Of a stretch of DNA of 64,000 bases, positions 61,739 to 64,000 are shown in pieces. Numbering within the stretch: the stretch's first letter is position 1; each line of letters starts with the position of its first letter. A program made the translations under genes and the position numbers. This DNA comes from Termitidicoccus mucosus (GTDB taxonomy: Bacteria > Verrucomicrobiota > Verrucomicrobiia > Opitutales > Opitutaceae). Below the pieces are notes generated by a model. That model was given only the letters and a program-made list of their open reading frames with translations. It made no database searches and was not told where the DNA came from. The stretch lies in assembly GCF_038725785.1 (NCBI RefSeq), contig NZ_CP109796.1, positions 5,456,001-5,520,000 on the forward strand. The letters run 5' to 3'.

Positions 61739-63421
61739 ATGACCACACTCGACTGGATTATTATCGGCGCCTATTTCTGCCTCATCGCGGGCATTGTCTG
61801 GCGCTCATCCCTCAAGCAGAAAACAACCGCGGATTACTTCCTTGCGGGGCGCCACATCGGCTGGTTTGTCGTCGGTTGTTCGCTCTTCGCCTCCAACATC
61901 GGCTCCGAGCATATTGTCGGCCTTGCCGGCTCGGGGGCCAGCAACGGCATGGCGCAGGCGCACTGGGAGCTCCACGCGTGGATTATGATTCTTTTCGCAT
62001 GGGTGTTTGTGCCTTTCTATTACCGCGCCGGCGTGTTCACCATGCCTGAGTTTCTTGAGCGCCGCTTTAATACAAAAACACGCTGGGTGCTCTCCGTGGT
62101 CAGCCTTATTGCCTATGTGTTCACCAAAGTGGCAGTCACGGTCTATGCCGGCGCCCTCGTCTTCCAGACGCTCCTGCCCGACACCTTCGGTTCGCCTGAA
62201 AACGCTTTTTGGGTCGGCGCATTTGTGACCGTTGTGCTCACCGGCATCTACACCGTGCTCGGCGGACTGCGCGCGGTTGTATATACGGAGGTTGCCCAAA
62301 CGTTTGTTTTGCTTCTCGGCTCGTTCATTATTTCATGGATCGGACTGCGCGCGCTGGGAGGATGGGGCGAACTGGTGAATACCATCAGGCCGCACGCCGA
62401 TACTTTCGCCCTTTGGCGCCCCAACACCGACCCGAATTTTCCCTGGCTCGGCGTCATGATAGCGTCGCCCGTCATCGGCATCTGGTACTGGTGCACCGAT
62501 CAGTATATCGTGCAGCGCGCCCTCGCCGCCAAGAGCCTGCGTGACGCCCGCCGCGGCGCGATCTGGGGTGGTTTTCTGAAACTCTGGCCTGTTTTTATCT
62601 TCCTTATTCCAGGCATGATCGGCTACGCCCTCCATCAAAAGGGTATGATCCACATCCCGCTCAAGCCCGGCGGCTCGGGAGAGTTGCTGGGTGACGCGGT
62701 CTTCGCGACGATGGTGCAGTCGCTCCTGCCGGTTGGCATTCGCGGATTGGTGGTCGCAGGACTCTTGTCGGCGCTCATGTCATCACTGGCCTCGCTCTTC
62801 AATTCATGCGCCACCCTGTTCACCGTGGATATTTATAACAAGCTGTTTCCGGGAGCAGACGAGACCAGGCAGGTGCGGGTGGGCCGCTTTGCCACCGTGG
62901 TGGTGGTCATCTGCGGCATCATCTGGATTCCGATCATGAAGAAAATTTCCGAGGGCAATACCGGCCTCTATGATTATCTGCAAAATGTGCAGAGCTTCCT
63001 CGCGCCCCCAATCACAGCCGTGTTCCTGCTTGGCCTCTTTTTCAGGCGCATCAATGCGCACGGCGCTTTCGGCGGTCTCGTTGTCGGCTTCGTCCTCGGC
63101 ATGATTAAACTCACCCTGCAAACACTGGCAAAAAGCGGCGTCCTTGGCGACAGCGGCGCGCTTTTCGCAATCGGCAATTACAACGGCTATTATTTCTCCG
63201 GCCTGCTGTTCTTGTTTAGCATCGCGTTTGTCATCGTGGTCTCGCTGCTCAGCCCGCCCCCGTCCGCCGGGCAAATCGCAGGACTCACCTACGGCTCGCG
63301 CACGCCCGAGCAAATTGCGGAAAATCGCGCCAGCTGGAATTATGTCGATGTCTGCGCCTCTCTCGGGGTCCTGGCCATCGTCCTGGGCGTCTATGTCTAT
63401 TTCACCTGCTGGTTGTCGTAG
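61739..63421 (+). CDS. Sodium/solute symporter (SSS, SLC5-like), sugar or uronate uptake
   Basis: A 560-aa protein with about 14 transmembrane segments; AGGA precedes the ATG. SSS motifs are ADYFLAGRHIGWFVVGCSLF, ASNIGSEHIVGLAGSGASNG in the first helices (the sodium/sugar site), FYYRAGVFTMPEFLERRFNT, TVLGGLRAVVYTEVAQTFVL, and GLLSALMSSLASLFNSCATL, FTVDIYNKL, the SSS signature. The sequence looks more like sodium/glucose-type carriers than PutP. It is probably the inner-membrane importer for monosaccharides or short oligosaccharides of this locus. Confidence 0.9.
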   Translation: MTTLDWIIIGAYFCLIAGIVWRSSLKQKTTADYFLAGRHIGWFVVGCSLFASNIGSEHIVGLAGSGASNGMAQAHWELHAWIMILFAWVFVPFYYRAGVFTMPEFLERRFNTKTRWVLSVVSLIAYVFTKVAVTVYAGALVFQTLLPDTFGSPENAFWVGAFVTVVLTGIYTVLGGLRAVVYTEVAQTFVLLLGSFIISWIGLRALGGWGELVNTIRPHADTFALWRPNTDPNFPWLGVMIASPVIGIWYWCTDQYIVQRALAAKSLRDARRGAIWGGFLKLWPVFIFLIPGMIGYALHQKGMIHIPLKPGGSGELLGDAVFATMVQSLLPVGIRGLVVAGLLSALMSSLASLFNSCATLFTVDIYNKLFPGADETRQVRVGRFATVVVVICGIIWIPIMKKISEGNTGLYDYLQNVQSFLAPPITAVFLLGLFFRRINAHGAFGGLVVGFVLGMIKLTLQTLAKSGVLGDSGALFAIGNYNGYYFSGLLFLFSIAFVIVVSLLSPPPSAGQIAGLTYGSRTPEQIAENRASWNYVDVCASLGVLAIVLGVYVYFTCWLS

Positions 63422-63468
63422 GCCGGCGGCCGGCGCAAACATTCCCAAACCACAAAAACGAATCGCCA

Positions 63469-64000
63469 ATGAATAATGCCATGAAAAACCTCATTCCCTC
63501 CTCAATCGTCCTGTCATTCGCGCTCGCGATGACATCCCTCAGTGCGAAAGTCGATGTATATTCTCTAGGCAACACAGAGCCGCAAACGGCCTGGCCGCAA
63601 ACATTCAAAGGCAATAATAAAAAACAGAATACTGATACAAATCCCGCCGCGGGCCTTTCGCAGGATTCCATCAGCGGCGGCGAATTCGGCAATCCCGTCC
63701 CCGTCGGGGTCGAGAGCGGTTGCGGAATGGTGCAGACGTTTGCCGGTGACGGCAAAAAACTCGAGGGCGCGGGCTTTTTCATGGGGGCGATCAGCGGAAA
63801 GGCAAACTTCACGCTCACCCTGATCGATTACGGAACGACACCGCCCAAGAGCCCCGCCGCCCTCAAAACCGGCAAGGTGGTGTTCACGGAAAAAGGCGCG
63901 CTGGCCCAAAGCGCGGGGGGGCGCCATTACTACTTCGATCTCTCCGCGGGCGGCGACTCCAATCTTGTTCTGCCGACGTTGCTGGAGGGCAATACTTACG
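63469..64000 (+). CDS. Exported protein, partial at window end (unknown family)
   Basis: The start is ATG 63469 or 63481, 47-59 bp after the symporter stop. MKNLIPSSIVLSFALAMTSL and SAK form a signal peptide. The visible 177 residues are a beta-rich domain (ESGCGMVQTFAGDGKKLEGA, GFFMGAISGKANFTLTLIDY). Such domains are often the N-terminal parts of Verrucomicrobiota extracellular enzymes or sorted surface proteins. The frame is still open at position 64000. Function cannot be given from this part. Confidence 0.75.
   Translation, partial: MNNAMKNLIPSSIVLSFALAMTSLSAKVDVYSLGNTEPQTAWPQTFKGNNKKQNTDTNPAAGLSQDSISGGEFGNPVPVGVESGCGMVQTFAGDGKKLEGAGFFMGAISGKANFTLTLIDYGTTPPKSPAALKTGKVVFTEKGALAQSAGGRHYYFDLSAGGDSNLVLPTLLEGNTY

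Overview
The window looks like the chromosome of a Verrucomicrobiota bacterium of the Opitutaceae type, probably gut-associated. The basis is the combination of a TonB-dependent receptor with an ETFVVSG-type N-terminal box, PATR-rich autotransporters, a Gly-rich plus WFLxxLxxLAxARxLFR C-terminal tail, and dense polysaccharide-degradation loci. This assignment rests on gene style; no rRNA gene is present to confirm it.

Layout. (1) 1-6.1 kb: pectin/uronate block with a sulfatase C-terminus, a Tat-exported GH28, a convergent LacI regulator plus hexuronate-type MFS pair, and a divergent secreted GH2. (2) 6.2-12.0 kb, minus strand: a fluoride-resistance operon. It has a fluoride (crcB) riboswitch, fluC/crcB, a DUF190 gene, a CLC-F antiporter fused to a second DUF190 domain, a 74-aa membrane protein, enolase and an MFS transporter. 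The CLC-F and MFS genes each carry a one-base frameshift. (3) 12.1-16.5 kb: a graveyard of mobile DNA. It holds two decayed autotransporter barrel ends, a serine recombinase broken by an IS5-type element with a TA target duplication, inverted repeats and a 24-nt tRNA 3' end. (4) 16.5-29.5 kb, minus strand: remnant of an integrative conjugative element with a trbC-D-E-lipoprotein-J-L-F-G-I mating-pair apparatus, accessory genes and an AbiEi/AbiEii-like toxin-antitoxin pair. VirB11, VirD4 and relaxase genes are absent from the window. An AT-rich gene of opposite orientation sits between trbJ and trbL. (5) 29.5-31.8 kb: an AraC regulator, 700 bp without a recognisable gene, and a frameshifted gene remnant.

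(6) 31.8-64 kb, plus strand: a large glucuronoxylan utilisation locus. A tight operon encodes GH10 xylanase, SGNH esterase, GH67 and GH115 alpha-glucuronidases, GH2 and GH43. It is followed by an autotransporter, a TonB-dependent receptor, a GH3 beta-xylosidase, a beta-helix protein, a URO-D-like protein, a giant surface protein (PATR, He_PIG, NHL, Ig, sorting tail), a sodium/solute symporter and a partial exported protein. The likely flow is surface cleavage of xylan, removal of acetyl and (methyl)glucuronosyl groups, uptake through the receptor and symporter, and intracellular trimming by GH3.

Three separate upstream regions of the xylan locus share the 10-mer CTATTGTTAG, 120-175 bp before the start codon. 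This suggests a common promoter or operator, possibly read by the AraC protein encoded next to the locus.
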